Source: Vibrio cincinnatiensis
Lineage (GTDB): Bacteria; Pseudomonadota; Gammaproteobacteria; Enterobacterales; Vibrionaceae
Assembly: GCF_022113815.1 (NCBI RefSeq)
Contig: NZ_SGOM01000002.1
Span: 1-64,000, forward strand
Reading direction: 5' to 3'
DNA length: 64,000 nucleotides
How positions within the stretch are numbered: the first letter of the stretch is position 1; each line of letters opens with the position of its first letter. Both the position numbers and the translations under genes were made by a program. Under the pieces are notes generated by a model that worked only from the letters and a program-made list of their open reading frames with translations, was not told the origin of the DNA and made no database searches. Shown one piece after another: positions 1 through 9,631 of the stretch.

Positions 1-507
1 GTGGTGGATGTGATCAGCAATATTGCCGACCAAACCAATTTGCTGGCACTCAATGCGGCCATTGAAGCCGCTCGTGCCGGTGAACAAGGGCGTGGCTTTG
101 CGGTCGTCGCGGATGAAGTCCGTGCTTTAGCAGGAAAAACTCAGCAATCTACCGGAGACATTGTCACCATTATTCAAAACCTCCAAACCTGTGCTGTTAA
201 AGCTCGTGAAGCCACCGCTCAAAGTAGTGAATTAATGGGACAATGTGTAGAGCAAAGTCACCAAACTCAACAAGCCATCGAGCAAATTAGCACCCAAAGT
301 GCACAAATTGCGGATATGACCATTCAAATTGCTAGCGCATGTGGTGAACAAGATTCGGTGAGTGAAGAGTTAAGCCGCAATATTGAGCGCATTAATGAAT
401 CAGCCAAACAAGTGGCTAATGGCTCATCCAGCGCGGCGCAATCTTGCATTGAGCTAGGCCAACTCGCAGCTCAGTTACAAAATACAGTGAACCGTTTCCA
501 AGTGTAA
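1..507 (+). CDS. Methyl-accepting chemotaxis protein, C-terminal part (cut by window edge)
   Basis: This is the cytoplasmic signalling tail of a chemoreceptor that docks CheA and CheW. The frame is open at base 1, so the true start lies outside the window; the GTG at base 1 is only an internal valine codon. Residues 12-45 hold the almost invariant hairpin tip ([16 protein letters not shown], then [15 protein letters not shown]), followed by a long alanine- and glutamine-rich helix typical of the methylation helix. The protein ends in NRFQV with no CheR/CheB-binding pentapeptide. The ligand-binding part is not visible, so the signal it senses is unknown. Confidence 0.93.
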   Translation: MVDVISNIADQTNLLALNAAIEAARAGEQGRGFAVVADEVRALAGKTQQSTGDIVTIIQNLQTCAVKAREATAQSSELMGQCVEQSHQTQQAIEQISTQSAQIADMTIQIASACGEQDSVSEELSRNIERINESAKQVANGSSSAAQSCIELGQLAAQLQNTVNRFQV

Positions 508-550
508 CGGACAGTGGGCAAGCACCAGCCCATAATGGTTCAATAAATAG

Positions 551-579
551 ACAATGGCGAGCACAATGCTCGCCATTGT
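551..579. terminator. Bidirectional hairpin between the receptor gene and secF
   Basis: A perfect 13-bp inverted repeat (551-563 with 567-579, 3-base loop) sits between two convergent genes. The T-tract is poor on both sides, so its termination strength is uncertain. Confidence 0.7.
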
Positions 580-589
580 CATGTTGCCT

Positions 590-1495
590 TTAAGGAGCCA
601 GATCCACTTCCACGGGCAAATAATGTTTAGGTTCTAAATGTAACCACTCTGGCAAAACGGTCCCAATCGAAATTGAAGACCATGTCCCTGAAATAATGCC
701 AAGAAACATCGCCGTTGCAAACCCTTGCAATGGTGCCCCACCCATAAGCCATAACGCCGCCACCGTAATCAGTGTGGTTCCCGACGTAACCATGGTACGA
801 GAAAACGTCGCAATCACCGCTTGGTCAGTAATCATGGCCGTGGGGGTTTTCTGTTTAGCAACCAAGAGCTCTCGGATCCGATCTGCAATAATAATGGAGT
901 CATTCAATGAATACCCTAATATCGCCAATATTGCCGCAAACACCGTTAAGTTAAATTCCATTTGTGTTATCGCAAAAAAACCAAGCACTAACACAACATC
1001 ATGCACCAATGCGACCAGTGCCCCACTGGCTAACCGCCACTCAAAGCGAAATGAAAGATAACCCAATATGGATAAGCAGCAAATCAGTAATGCCAAACCA
1101 CCTTGATCCACCAAATCGTCCCCAACTTGTGAGCCCACCATACTGTTGCTGATCACTTGAACTGAAGAGGAAACCGTCTTTAATAAGGCTTGTACGTCAG
1201 GAGCGGTCTGTGACTCCTCAACCAGTGGATAACGAATCACCCAGCGACCTTCTTCTCCCGATTGGGTGAGCATGGTGGATTCGCCCAAAACCGGTTTAAT
1301 CACCGCTAGCAATTGATCGTGAGTCAATGATTTCTCTACGCTCACTTCGGTAACCATTCCCCCGGTAAAATCGAGGCCAAGATTCAATCCTTTTATGAAA
1401 AAGGTTCCCAATGCTAACAATGTCAATGCGATAGATACAAAACTGGTGATATATCGGATACGACGAATGTGTGTTTTTAAATAGTTCACCATCAT
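590..1495 (-). CDS. secF: Protein translocase subunit SecF (second SecDF set)
   Basis: SecF works with SecD in the inner membrane, using ion flow to pull secreted proteins out of the SecYEG channel. The protein is about 301 residues, the usual SecF size. Visible family features are the N-terminal membrane segment, GLNLGLDFTGG (the SecF FTGG motif), and four to five C-terminal membrane segments containing GYSLNDSIIIADRIRE. I chose the ATG at 1495 because it overlaps the secD stop as TAATG and has GAGGG about 7 bases upstream; the longer frame to 1531 lies inside secD. The overlap implies translational coupling. No yajC lies nearby, which fits the second, VemP-controlled secDF set of vibrios. 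Confidence 0.95.
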   Translation of the reverse strand: MMVNYLKTHIRRIRYITSFVSIALTLLALGTFFIKGLNLGLDFTGGMVTEVSVEKSLTHDQLLAVIKPVLGESTMLTQSGEEGRWVIRYPLVEESQTAPDVQALLKTVSSSVQVISNSMVGSQVGDDLVDQGGLALLICCLSILGYLSFRFEWRLASGALVALVHDVVLVLGFFAITQMEFNLTVFAAILAILGYSLNDSIIIADRIRELLVAKQKTPTAMITDQAVIATFSRTMVTSGTTLITVAALWLMGGAPLQGFATAMFLGIISGTWSSISIGTVLPEWLHLEPKHYLPVEVDLAP

Positions 1496-3321
1496 TACAC
1501 CCTCACATCTCGGCGACGATCTCGTCCCCAAACTAAATTAATTAATGCCCGTGATGCAAAGACCCCGGTAAACATACTCGTCAACAACCCTAAGCCAAGA
1601 GTTAATGCAAATCCTTGAATCGGCCCATTACCTATTGAATACAGAACGACCGCAGTAATCATCGTCGTAATATTGGCATCCAAAATGGTACTCAATGCAC
1701 TACTAAATCCACTGTCTATCGCTTGAGCAAAGTTTCGCCCTTCTGCCAGTTTGTCTCGAATACGTTCAAAAATCAGCACGTTAGTATCAACGGCCATCCC
1801 CACGGTGAGAACTAACCCTGCAATACCGGGGAGCGTTAATACCGCTCCCGGTAATAGTGCGATAAGCCCCAACAAACACACCATGTTGGTAACCAATGCC
1901 ACGTTAGCAACCCAACCAAGTCGGCGATACCATAACGCCATAAAGGTCAATGTCATGGCCATACCTAACGCTAATGCGGCAAACCCATTTTCAATGTTTT
2001 CAGCCCCTAATGACGCACCGATGGTTCTTTCTTCAACAATCGTAACCGGAGCCGTCAATGAGCCAGCCCTCAATAGCAGAGCAAGTTGCTGAGCTTCTTG
2101 ATTAGAACCCGCCCCTGTGATTCTAAATTGGCTTCCTAACTGAGATTGAATCGTCGCTACGCTGATCACTCGTTCAGTGCGTTCCGTTTCTCCATGAGCG
2201 TTCGTTTTATATTCTCGATACACGGTTGCCATTGGTTCACCGATGTGTTTTGCAGAAAAGTCACTCATCACTTTCCCACCCGCGTGATCCAATGAAATAT
2301 TGACTTCCGAAAAGCCCATTTTGTCCATGCCAGACCGAGCATTAATAATATGATCACCCGTTAATACTGGCCGTTTATTTAAAATAACAGCCCGGCTCGA
2401 ATTATCTTTTAAGATCAAATCATCACGAGTGGCATTACTTTTCACTTCATAGAAAGCGAGGCTCGCTGTGGCGCCAATCACGTTTTTAGCTTGAGAAGGA
2501 TCTTGTACACCAGGCAGTTCGATACGAATACTGTGCTCTCCTTGGCGCTGAACCAACGCTTCGGTGATCCCGAGTTCTTCAATCCGATCCCGCATAATTT
2601 TTAAGTTTTGTTGCAAAGTGGCAGATTGAAACTCAAGCTTATTTTGTTTACTCGGCTGAACAGTGATTTGATCTGACGCTGGTTTGATTTCCCAACCCGC
2701 ATAATTTTCTTTTATAAATTGATGGATCTGGCTTTGAGCAGCACTTGAATTCACCAATACCGTAAATCCATCATTACCGAGATGCTGAATACTGGCACCT
2801 CGAATGGATTCACTACGAAGCATATCGCGCAGTTCATCCGTCAGCGCATCACGCTGTTCTTGAAAAGCTTTATCAACATCCACATTCAATAGAAACTGTA
2901 CCCCGCCACGCAGGTCTAACCCTAATTTGATCGGGTTAAACCCTAACTGAGTCAACCATTCTGGTGCCATGGAGACGTATGAAAACGTAATATTTTCCCC
3001 CTCTTTTACCATGGGGTCCAACACTTGACGTGCTTGAGCTTGCTCGGTTTCATTCCTGAAAACAAACGTGAGTACATTGTCTTGTTGGCGGATTTCCTGC
3101 GCCTCAATGGCTTGCTCTTGGAGCAAATGGTTAATGCTGACAATATTATTCAGTTGCTGGTTAGACGGTGAATATTGAATTTGAATGGATGGCTGTTCGC
3201 CATACCACGTAGGGATCGCGCTTAACGCTAAGATACCAACCGAAATCACAAGAATTAGATATTTCCACATCGAATAGTGATTCATTAAACGAGTGGATGC
3301 CTTGCTGCTTTTTTTCTGCAT
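1495..3321 (-). CDS. secD: Protein translocase subunit SecD (second SecDF set)
   Basis: SecD is the larger half of the SecDF export motor, with a big periplasmic head between the first and second membrane segments. At 608 residues it has normal length. The protein shows an N-terminal anchor (WKYLILVISVGILALSAIP), the periplasmic motif LGLDLRGGVQFLL, and a six-segment membrane core with the conserved GMAVDTNVLIFERIRD stretch. The start ATG is preceded by GAGGAG, part of which is locked in a predicted hairpin (see 3322-3389). The gene follows vemP by 68 bases and overlaps secF. In Vibrio alginolyticus this arrangement lets VemP stalling switch on secD2F2; the same control is inferred here. Confidence 0.96.
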   Translation of the reverse strand: MQKKSSKASTRLMNHYSMWKYLILVISVGILALSAIPTWYGEQPSIQIQYSPSNQQLNNIVSINHLLQEQAIEAQEIRQQDNVLTFVFRNETEQAQARQVLDPMVKEGENITFSYVSMAPEWLTQLGFNPIKLGLDLRGGVQFLLNVDVDKAFQEQRDALTDELRDMLRSESIRGASIQHLGNDGFTVLVNSSAAQSQIHQFIKENYAGWEIKPASDQITVQPSKQNKLEFQSATLQQNLKIMRDRIEELGITEALVQRQGEHSIRIELPGVQDPSQAKNVIGATASLAFYEVKSNATRDDLILKDNSSRAVILNKRPVLTGDHIINARSGMDKMGFSEVNISLDHAGGKVMSDFSAKHIGEPMATVYREYKTNAHGETERTERVISVATIQSQLGSQFRITGAGSNQEAQQLALLLRAGSLTAPVTIVEERTIGASLGAENIENGFAALALGMAMTLTFMALWYRRLGWVANVALVTNMVCLLGLIALLPGAVLTLPGIAGLVLTVGMAVDTNVLIFERIRDKLAEGRNFAQAIDSGFSSALSTILDANITTMITAVVLYSIGNGPIQGFALTLGLGLLTSMFTGVFASRALINLVWGRDRRRDVRV

Positions 3322-3389
3322 AACTCTCTCCTCGGGCTTATCGCCGAGTTAAAAAATTTAAGGAGTGACGAGGTCACTGATAGAGAAAA
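3322..3389 (-). promoter_or_regulatory. vemP-secD intergenic hairpins masking the secD ribosome site
   Basis: The 68-base gap contains two inverted repeats. The first (3331-3335 with 3344-3348, 8-base loop) takes up part of the secD Shine-Dalgarno GAGGAG (minus strand of 3328-3333). The second (3364-3369 with 3373-3378, 3-base loop) lies nearer vemP. By analogy with V. alginolyticus, a ribosome stalled at the end of vemP would disrupt such structure and expose the secD site. The structure is read from sequence; the mechanism is inferred. Confidence 0.7.
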
Positions 3390-3923
3390 TTAAGCAGTAA
3401 AAAATTGACTATTGAGCGCCACATACATGGCATTGCTCTCTTTCCAACCAGAAAGACGATGAGAGGGGTGGAAATGTTGATACGGTGGCTTTACCCATAA
3501 TACCGCCGTCATCATTAAGAATGATATGTTGAGACAAGGTATGACATCTAACCCAGAGCGATAAACATCGGCATCTTCCTCATCTTGCCAATGCGTTTCA
3601 CTCATGAGCCAGCGTGGAGAATACAAAATACCCTGTTGCTGCCCGATTCTCGGTGCTTCGGTGACCGGGGATGAGTCCACCTCTGGTGAGGTGTTTCCTA
3701 TTTCAGAATCAAGAGGTAACCGCTGAGAGAAAGCAACCGCTTGGTGCCACTCTTGGCTGATTGCTGGTTGATTAGCCTCTGAATTGGCGGCAGCGGTTTG
3801 ACCCTGCGCAGGAAGCAGAGCGGCAAACAATACAAACCAAAACAAACGCGTCCAACGACTCAAAATAAAATAACCACTAGAAATAAGATGACTCAGTGTA
3901 GGTCTGAGAACAAAAGTACTCAA
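3390..3923 (-). CDS. vemP: VemP, secretion-monitoring translation-arrest peptide
   Basis: VemP is a secreted nascent chain that stalls its own ribosome when Sec export is slow, raising synthesis of SecD2 and SecF2. The match rests on the C terminus, HRLSGWKESNAMYVALNSQ followed by FFTA: the Trp-to-Gln spacing of 13 residues and the Gln-Phe at the stall point agree with the W143, Q156 and F157 reported for V. alginolyticus VemP. A signal peptide is visible (SRWTRLFWFVLFAALLPAQG). The gene lies directly upstream of secD. The start is unclear: the frame opens with TTG at 3923 without a good ribosome site, and TTG at 3863 (157 residues) would give a more typical signal peptide. The stall codon is at 3405-3407 (Gln173 in the longer numbering). 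Confidence 0.9.
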   Translation of the reverse strand: MSTFVLRPTLSHLISSGYFILSRWTRLFWFVLFAALLPAQGQTAAANSEANQPAISQEWHQAVAFSQRLPLDSEIGNTSPEVDSSPVTEAPRIGQQQGILYSPRWLMSETHWQDEEDADVYRSGLDVIPCLNISFLMMTAVLWVKPPYQHFHPSHRLSGWKESNAMYVALNSQFFTA

Positions 3924-3999
3924 GTAAAATTTCGAGAAAATAGAGAGTTCAGGGGCAACATTGGCTTAGTTGGACAGCATCAGCCAATACAGTGAAGGG

Positions 4000-4036
4000 C
4001 TGACATTCTTCCCTAAAACCCCAAAAAGAATGTCAG
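4000..4036 (-). terminator. Hairpin downstream of the SH3-like gene
   Basis: An 11-bp perfect inverted repeat (4000-4010 with 4026-4036, 15-base loop) follows the stop of the 4051-4737 gene. There is no strong T-tract, so this may be a factor-assisted terminator or a transcript-end structure. Confidence 0.45.
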
Positions 4037-4050
4037 TAACATCGGCGGGG

Positions 4051-4737
4051 CTACTGATAGAACACATGCCCATTTTGTACATTTAAATAAATTTTATTGG
4101 TCTGGTTAAACCCTCCGCAATACACAAAATAGACATCTCTATCTTGATAACGGACCGATCGCATCCACCCGCCCAACTCTTTAAAATCGGTTGGAGAACA
4201 AGAGCCATCCGTTAATAGTTGCTCTGTCTTCTCAATAAAAATCTCTTCGAATAAGGGTAAGTCATCAGACTCGGCAATATAGCTTAATAAGGTTTTATAT
4301 CGTTCTTCAGGAGTAATGATCGGTGCTTGCTCTGCAAGACCTTGCAATGGGATCCATTCAGCGACTTCAGGCCCCCCTTCTTGATAAACAAAGTAGGGAG
4401 AAAGACGCCCCCACCCTTGTTTTTTTTCATAGAGATGTACTTTTTCACCTCGGTACAATAAACGATGAACAAAAGCCTTCATTTCAGGCAGCTCACGCAC
4501 ACCAACGGTTGCAGCCTCAACATAATAATTCATCACTTCCGGTGGCGTTATCGTACTGGCTTTTTCTACAAGTTTCGGAGCCTTCTCCTTTTTAGAGGCT
4601 TTGGCTTGTTTGTCCTGCAACGCATCTTTATCTTTCTGCGCTTGTTCTTGCTGAGGTTTGTAATAGAACAGATAGTAACCCGCACCAGCGCCCGCTAAAC
4701 CCAACAACAGAATAAAGATCATCAATAGTTTTTTCAT
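4051..4737 (-). CDS. Membrane-anchored SH3-like protein of unknown function
   Basis: I do not recognise a named family. About 228 residues begin with an uncleaved-looking anchor (MKKLLMIFILLLGLAGAGAG), then a lysine- and glutamine-rich coiled or unstructured linker (about residues 30-60). An SH3-like stretch follows (about 70-135; YYVEAATVGVRELP, then GEKVHLYEKKQGWGRLS), and then a C-terminal domain with two cysteines. The topology suggests an inner-membrane protein with a periplasmic body, perhaps cell-wall associated. I chose ATG 4737 because it starts a typical signal anchor; ATG 4752 is also possible and neither has a strong ribosome site. It stands alone between vemP and the divergent glgC. 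Confidence 0.75.
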   Translation of the reverse strand: MKKLLMIFILLLGLAGAGAGYYLFYYKPQQEQAQKDKDALQDKQAKASKKEKAPKLVEKASTITPPEVMNYYVEAATVGVRELPEMKAFVHRLLYRGEKVHLYEKKQGWGRLSPYFVYQEGGPEVAEWIPLQGLAEQAPIITPEERYKTLLSYIAESDDLPLFEEIFIEKTEQLLTDGSCSPTDFKELGGWMRSVRYQDRDVYFVYCGGFNQTNKIYLNVQNGHVFYQ

Positions 4738-5219
4738 TACGGTGCGATCCATATCTAAGTAAAAGAGAATTTACAATGATGATGTTCTATCAACTGCATA
4801 AGATTACCTTTTTAGCGGCCTACAAACGGCGAACTTTAAATTTTATTCATCCATTTATGATGATTCGTGTTTTGCTGAACGGTTAGTTAAGAAAACAAGA
4901 CTGGCCGTCTCGGTTTCTCTCTCGACAAAACCAAGGCCAACACTCACATTTACATTGTAAATCTATCTTAGTTTCCCCAAAAGAAGTTTCCTGCTTGCCT
5001 TGCTCTAATTAGGTGCAACTTTCTATAACATTGCGCCTTAAATTGGTGCAATGGCCTCTATTCTTATTCTTATTTTGGTAAATACCTAACCCGACATTTC
5101 TGATAACCCGTTAATATTAAAACGATTAAGTAAGATACATGTCGATTCTGATTATTTGGCGTGAAACTTGTACCCCAGATGAAGAGCAAAGGTATTGCAC
5201 GAAAATAGGGAGCAAGAAG
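4738..5219. promoter_or_regulatory. Divergent control region between the SH3-like gene and glgC
   Basis: This 480-base AT-rich gap holds the promoters of two divergent genes. One imperfect inverted repeat is visible at 5030-5037 with 5045-5052 (one G-U pair), and GGTGCAA occurs at 5012 and 5045. The glgC frame is open back to 5139, but that part lacks family similarity. No gene or convincing promoter boxes were found. Confidence 0.4.
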
Positions 5220-6443
5220 ATGCAAGAAACATTAGCCATCGTATTAGCCGGAGGAATCGGCTCACGATTATCACCACTCACCGATGGTCGAGCAAAACCT
5301 GCTGTCCCTTTTGGGGGTAAATATCGCATCATTGATTTTACCCTAACCAATTGCCTGCACTCGGGATTACGCCGAGTTTTAGTATTAACTCAGTACAAAT
5401 CGCATTCACTTCACAAACACCTTCGGGATGGCTGGTCGATTTTTAATCCAGAATTAGGCGAATACATTACCGCCATTCCGCCACAAATGCGCAAAGGTGG
5501 AAAGTGGTATGAAGGTACCGCTGATGCGCTTTATCACAATATGTGGTTACTATCTCGCAGTGATGCGAAATACGTTGTGGTTCTTTCTGGAGACCATATC
5601 TATCGGATGGATTATGCCGCCATGCTTGAAGAACATATTGAAAATAAGGCGATTCTTACCATTGCCAGCATGGAGGTAAGCCAACAAGAGGCACAGGCTT
5701 TTGGCGTCCTTTCGATTGACACTCGTCACTGTATCCAGCACTTTGCTGAAAAACCAGCAACACCAGCAACACTCCCTAATAACTCCAATCGCAGTTTAGC
5801 CTCTATGGGTGTCTATATTTTTAATATGGAAACCCTGCAACAAGCACTAGTCGATGATGCCTCTTTAACGTCATCGAGCCATGACTTTGGGAAGGATATT
5901 ATTCCTAAGCTCATTCCAAGCGGTCAGGTTTTTGCTTATCCGTTTGGCAGTGAAAAAGGCCGCGTCGCAAAAGATTGCTACTGGCGTGACGTGGGCACCT
6001 TAGATTCATTTTACGAAGCTAATATGGATTTGCTCGATCCCATACCACCGATGAACCTGTATCAAAAAGATTGGGCCATCCGTACTTATGAACCGCAATT
6101 GCCTCCGGCTAGAACGGTTTCTTCTGCAACAGGCAATGAAGGCATTTTTATTAACTCCATCATCGCTAATGGCGTGATTAATTCTGGTGGTTCCGTGCAG
6201 CGTTCCATCATTTCTTCTGGTGTGCACATTGATGATGGTGCAACGGTGATGGACAGTATCTTGCTTGATGGTGTTGAGGTTGGATCGGGGTGCCAATTGG
6301 CGCGTTGTATTGTGGATAAACATGTCAAAATCCCTCCGAACACTCACATCGGTATAAACCATAACGAAGATAAACAACGCTTTACCGTATCGGAGAAGGG
6401 GATTGTTGTTGTACCTGAAAATTATCAGTTTCAACGCCTGTAA
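5220..6443 (+). CDS. glgC: Glucose-1-phosphate adenylyltransferase
   Basis: GlgC makes ADP-glucose from ATP and glucose-1-phosphate, the committed step of glycogen synthesis in the cytoplasm. The 407-residue protein shows the nucleotide-binding loop LAGGIGSRLSPLT (residues 9-21), AKPAVPFGGKYRIIDF, the substrate motif YEGTADAL, GDHIYRMDY, and DCYWRDVGTLDSFYEANMDLL-type sequence, followed by a left-handed beta-helix C-terminal domain. I chose ATG 5220 because GGGAGCAAGAAG precedes it and homologues begin near METLAIVLAGG; the upstream extension to 5139 is not conserved. No other glycogen genes are adjacent. It ends at a strong shared terminator facing the chitinase. Confidence 0.95.
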   Translation: MQETLAIVLAGGIGSRLSPLTDGRAKPAVPFGGKYRIIDFTLTNCLHSGLRRVLVLTQYKSHSLHKHLRDGWSIFNPELGEYITAIPPQMRKGGKWYEGTADALYHNMWLLSRSDAKYVVVLSGDHIYRMDYAAMLEEHIENKAILTIASMEVSQQEAQAFGVLSIDTRHCIQHFAEKPATPATLPNNSNRSLASMGVYIFNMETLQQALVDDASLTSSSHDFGKDIIPKLIPSGQVFAYPFGSEKGRVAKDCYWRDVGTLDSFYEANMDLLDPIPPMNLYQKDWAIRTYEPQLPPARTVSSATGNEGIFINSIIANGVINSGGSVQRSIISSGVHIDDGATVMDSILLDGVEVGSGCQLARCIVDKHVKIPPNTHIGINHNEDKQRFTVSEKGIVVVPENYQFQRL

Positions 6444-6452
6444 TATGACAAA

Positions 6453-6478
6453 AAAGGCCGTGCTTAAGCACGGCCTTT
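6453..6478. terminator. Bidirectional terminator between glgC and the chitinase gene
   Basis: A GC-rich perfect inverted repeat (6453-6463 with 6468-6478, TTAA loop) is flanked by an A-run on the left and TTT on the right, serving both convergent genes. Confidence 0.85.
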
Positions 6479-6493
6479 GACTCATTCCCCCAT

Positions 6494-9400
6494 TTACGGG
6501 CAAGTCACTTCCTTCCAGAACCAATTGCTCTGAGTTGGCGACTCCCATACTCCTGGGCTATTTTGGGCAGTAAAACATTTATTGTTATAGATCACCGTTG
6601 TACCATTGGCGACTTGGCTCACTCCCGGCTGCCATTGTACCACCGAGCCTGGTTGCGTTTCTCCACCTTCACCACCTGGGTTCTCTCCTCCGGTTCCAGT
6701 CGAAAGATCGGCAAGCGGAAGATCCGGCTGCTCTGATTGAAAAGCATAGTCCACCCCATTAATACGCACGGTATAGTTTGCTGGGCCGGAAATGGGTAAA
6801 TAATAAACCATATCCAGCTCATAACTCTCTCCAGACGGTAAGGTTTTCCATGCAGGTAATGAGAAAGCGACACGGTGCATTGTGCCATCAAACCCACCAA
6901 TATTATCGGCACGAGTATGGCCCGATGCGATCACAGACAGCCCAGCACCTGATTGGTCTTTCGCATTATCAGGCGCAGAAACAGGAATATCAAACTGGAA
7001 CTCGGTTCCTCCCGGTAGATCAACCCCCGTCTGGTTAGTAAACGTCAATGTCGGGTTGATGGGGTAGTTTTGATCGCCCACTTTAAAACCATCAATCGCG
7101 ACACGAATATCAACCGCTTCTAACGGTATAACTTCTGTCGCCAACGTATTGCCATAAGGGGTAGCCGACTTAAACTTCTCAAACATGGCTTTGGTCATGG
7201 TATTACCCATATGATATTCACCATTACCACTTACACACGCTTGCTCTGTCCGATCCACTTGTGTACGTTGGCCATTTTCATCAAGAATGTAGCAGTTGTA
7301 GTCTCCCGCTAGCTCCCAGAACATAATGCCGCCAATCTCTTTGTCGATTACATAATCGGCTTTAATATCAATTGACTGCTTATCTTCTGTAGAGAGGAAC
7401 ACACGTTTATCCGCATTCCATAGCCAAGGTGCAACCGCTACGCTATCAAAATGACGTTGATATTGACCAACCCATGGTGCATTGTCAGGATTCAACCCAT
7501 AAGCAGCAAGATAGGAGCCCCAAATACCTTTTTCGAGGTTTTTCGCATGCCACATGGGGTTAGAACCTGCACCCATTTCATTGCCATTCGCGTCTAAGTC
7601 ATGCCACATGTTATCTAAACCGGTTGCACCATATCCGCAATTATTTTTTTCACCTTCTCCAGTTCCAACCGGACATTCACTTTGATTAGGCAATGCAGCG
7701 CGTCCCCAAAGCCCATTTTCGCCGCCCGTCACACCTTGCCAGCCTCGGGTATAATAGGGCACACCAATATTAATACGCCCAGCTGGCATTGAGCCGCGAA
7801 AATAATGGAACGCCCAATCAGTATTAAGGTAACCGATCCCGCCATATTGAGAAGTCGTATAAACCCCCCATTGTGCTAGCTCTGAATCTTTACCTGTGTC
7901 ATACAGTGCAGCGTTATGGCCAACATGATCATTCCACGCACCATGTAAGTCATAACTCATAATATTGACATAATCGAGATATTTAGTGACTTCCATAGTT
8001 TCCATGCCGCGCAATAGATAAGCAGAGGAAGGCGCGGCAATGGTTAACATATAGTGAACATCATCTTGTTCACTCGCAACATCTAACCGCTCGCGTAATA
8101 CTCGCATGAGTTCATGGTAAGAGCGCATCAGATGAGGACGACGAGACTCAGCGAAGGTTTTATCGTCTGGATTACCCGCCCCAGCCATGGATGTTGGGTA
8201 TTCATAGTCAATGTCGAGTCCATCAAAGCGATACTGACGCATCATTTCAATGGCAGAATCAACGAAAGTAGAAATGGCTTGATGGTTAATAGAGCCATCG
8301 GCATTGGTTGTCATGGTATAAAAACCACCGTCTGCCACACGTTCTCCATTTTCATCAAAATGGCCGCCAGTTTCAGCCCACCCCCCGATAGAGATCAGCG
8401 TCTTAACCCCATAACGTTCCTTATAGGTCGCCAATGCGCCAAAATGCCCTTTAAAACCTAATGCTGGGTCGACATCAACCCCATCCCATTCCTTTCCTAC
8501 CGCTGGGTTTTCAGGATCATTTACGTTGCCAATATTGACTTTTCCATCAGAGCCAATACTCACAAAAGCGTAGTTAATATGAGTCAGATGCTGCCAAGGG
8601 ATGTCTTTGACTAAATACGATGTTTGTGGATCATCACCAGAACGCCAACTGGTGAAGTAACCAATCACACGTCTGGGTTGTCCACCCGCCATGATCTCTC
8701 GGCCATCTTCATCGTAAATCGTACAATAAGGAACATTGACTCCTTCGGTTTGATATAGTCCATCCGGCCGACAGGTATTGGCGATAGGGGCACGGTTAAC
8801 CGTCAACGTTACCGTTGCTGACGTTGAAACCGCCCCTTTATCATCAGTGGCTTTTGCTAATACAGCCAAAGCACCTGAACGCTCGGTTGTATAATCATAC
8901 GTATAAGGTGCTTCCGTTACGCTTGCTATCAGGCTCCCACCAACAAAAAATTCCACTTTTTCGACTTGTCCATCAGCATCATCAGCCTTAGCAGAAAGGG
9001 TGACAATTTCACCTTGCTCAACCAAGCTAGACGACAAAGCAACCTCGACCGTCGGTGCTTGATTTCCCGGTACTGATGACTCTTCTACATTAATCGTCAC
9101 ACTGCTGACTTCACTGGCGAGATCTTTATCATCATAAGCGATGGCGCTGATCGTATGTGAACCAGCAACAGCCAGCCATGTGGCATGATAAGGAGACTGT
9201 GTCACCTGCTCAACCACCACGCCATCGACGAGAAAATCAACCCTTGAAATCTCACCATCACTGTCAGTAGCCTCAGCCGCCAGAGTGACATCTTGGTTAG
9301 CCAAAATTGATAAGCTAGAGGAAGGAGAAGTCAAAGAAATGGTCGGAGCAAGATTGCTGACCTCTCCTGTTGCACAAGTATCAAGAACCCGCCACTGAGC

Positions 9401-9631
9401 ATAATCGCCTGAAAATTGGTCTGGACTATTATTTTGTGTCCAATAATTCGCTTGATAGGCGACGCCTTGATACTGAACCTGATCACCACCGTTATACACC
9501 GTCCCAGATTGCCAAGGATTCAGTGTTTCACAATCAATGGCGGCATAGCTGTTAAACGCCATTAAACACGATGCGGTGAGCGTACTAAGAGTAAATAAAT
9601 TCTTAGGTACTATTGCTTGCTTTAAGCGCAT
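6494..9631 (-). CDS. Secreted multidomain GH18 chitinase
   Basis: This enzyme hydrolyses beta-1,4-linked N-acetylglucosamine in chitin outside the cell. The 1045 residues run as follows: signal peptide (1-30), chitin-binding CBM5/12 domain (about 32-86), two Ig-like domains (about 95-183 and 190-280), GH18 catalytic barrel (about 317-790) with [10 protein letters not shown] at 470-479, a chitinase C-terminal domain (about 845-970), a glycine-rich linker, and a second CBM5/12 domain (about 998-1045, with [14 protein letters not shown]). Glu477 is the expected acid catalyst of the DxxDxDxE motif. The ATG has AAGGAAA upstream. It is transcribed alone and ends at the glgC terminator. It is probably one of several chitinases in the genome. 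Confidence 0.95.
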   Translation of the reverse strand: MRLKQAIVPKNLFTLSTLTASCLMAFNSYAAIDCETLNPWQSGTVYNGGDQVQYQGVAYQANYWTQNNSPDQFSGDYAQWRVLDTCATGEVSNLAPTISLTSPSSSLSILANQDVTLAAEATDSDGEISRVDFLVDGVVVEQVTQSPYHATWLAVAGSHTISAIAYDDKDLASEVSSVTINVEESSVPGNQAPTVEVALSSSLVEQGEIVTLSAKADDADGQVEKVEFFVGGSLIASVTEAPYTYDYTTERSGALAVLAKATDDKGAVSTSATVTLTVNRAPIANTCRPDGLYQTEGVNVPYCTIYDEDGREIMAGGQPRRVIGYFTSWRSGDDPQTSYLVKDIPWQHLTHINYAFVSIGSDGKVNIGNVNDPENPAVGKEWDGVDVDPALGFKGHFGALATYKERYGVKTLISIGGWAETGGHFDENGERVADGGFYTMTTNADGSINHQAISTFVDSAIEMMRQYRFDGLDIDYEYPTSMAGAGNPDDKTFAESRRPHLMRSYHELMRVLRERLDVASEQDDVHYMLTIAAPSSAYLLRGMETMEVTKYLDYVNIMSYDLHGAWNDHVGHNAALYDTGKDSELAQWGVYTTSQYGGIGYLNTDWAFHYFRGSMPAGRINIGVPYYTRGWQGVTGGENGLWGRAALPNQSECPVGTGEGEKNNCGYGATGLDNMWHDLDANGNEMGAGSNPMWHAKNLEKGIWGSYLAAYGLNPDNAPWVGQYQRHFDSVAVAPWLWNADKRVFLSTEDKQSIDIKADYVIDKEIGGIMFWELAGDYNCYILDENGQRTQVDRTEQACVSGNGEYHMGNTMTKAMFEKFKSATPYGNTLATEVIPLEAVDIRVAIDGFKVGDQNYPINPTLTFTNQTGVDLPGGTEFQFDIPVSAPDNAKDQSGAGLSVIASGHTRADNIGGFDGTMHRVAFSLPAWKTLPSGESYELDMVYYLPISGPANYTVRINGVDYAFQSEQPDLPLADLSTGTGGENPGGEGGETQPGSVVQWQPGVSQVANGTTVIYNNKCFTAQNSPGVWESPTQSNWFWKEVTCP

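Noticed and set aside
3798-3995. 65-codon open frame on the plus strand across the vemP start
   Set aside because: Lysine-, glutamine- and threonine-rich shadow of the vemP region with no family signal.
5030-5052. Inverted repeat resembling an NtrC binding site upstream of glgC
   Set aside because: The GCGC/GTGC half-sites are two bases too far apart compared with known NtrC sites, and no sigma-54 promoter is visible.
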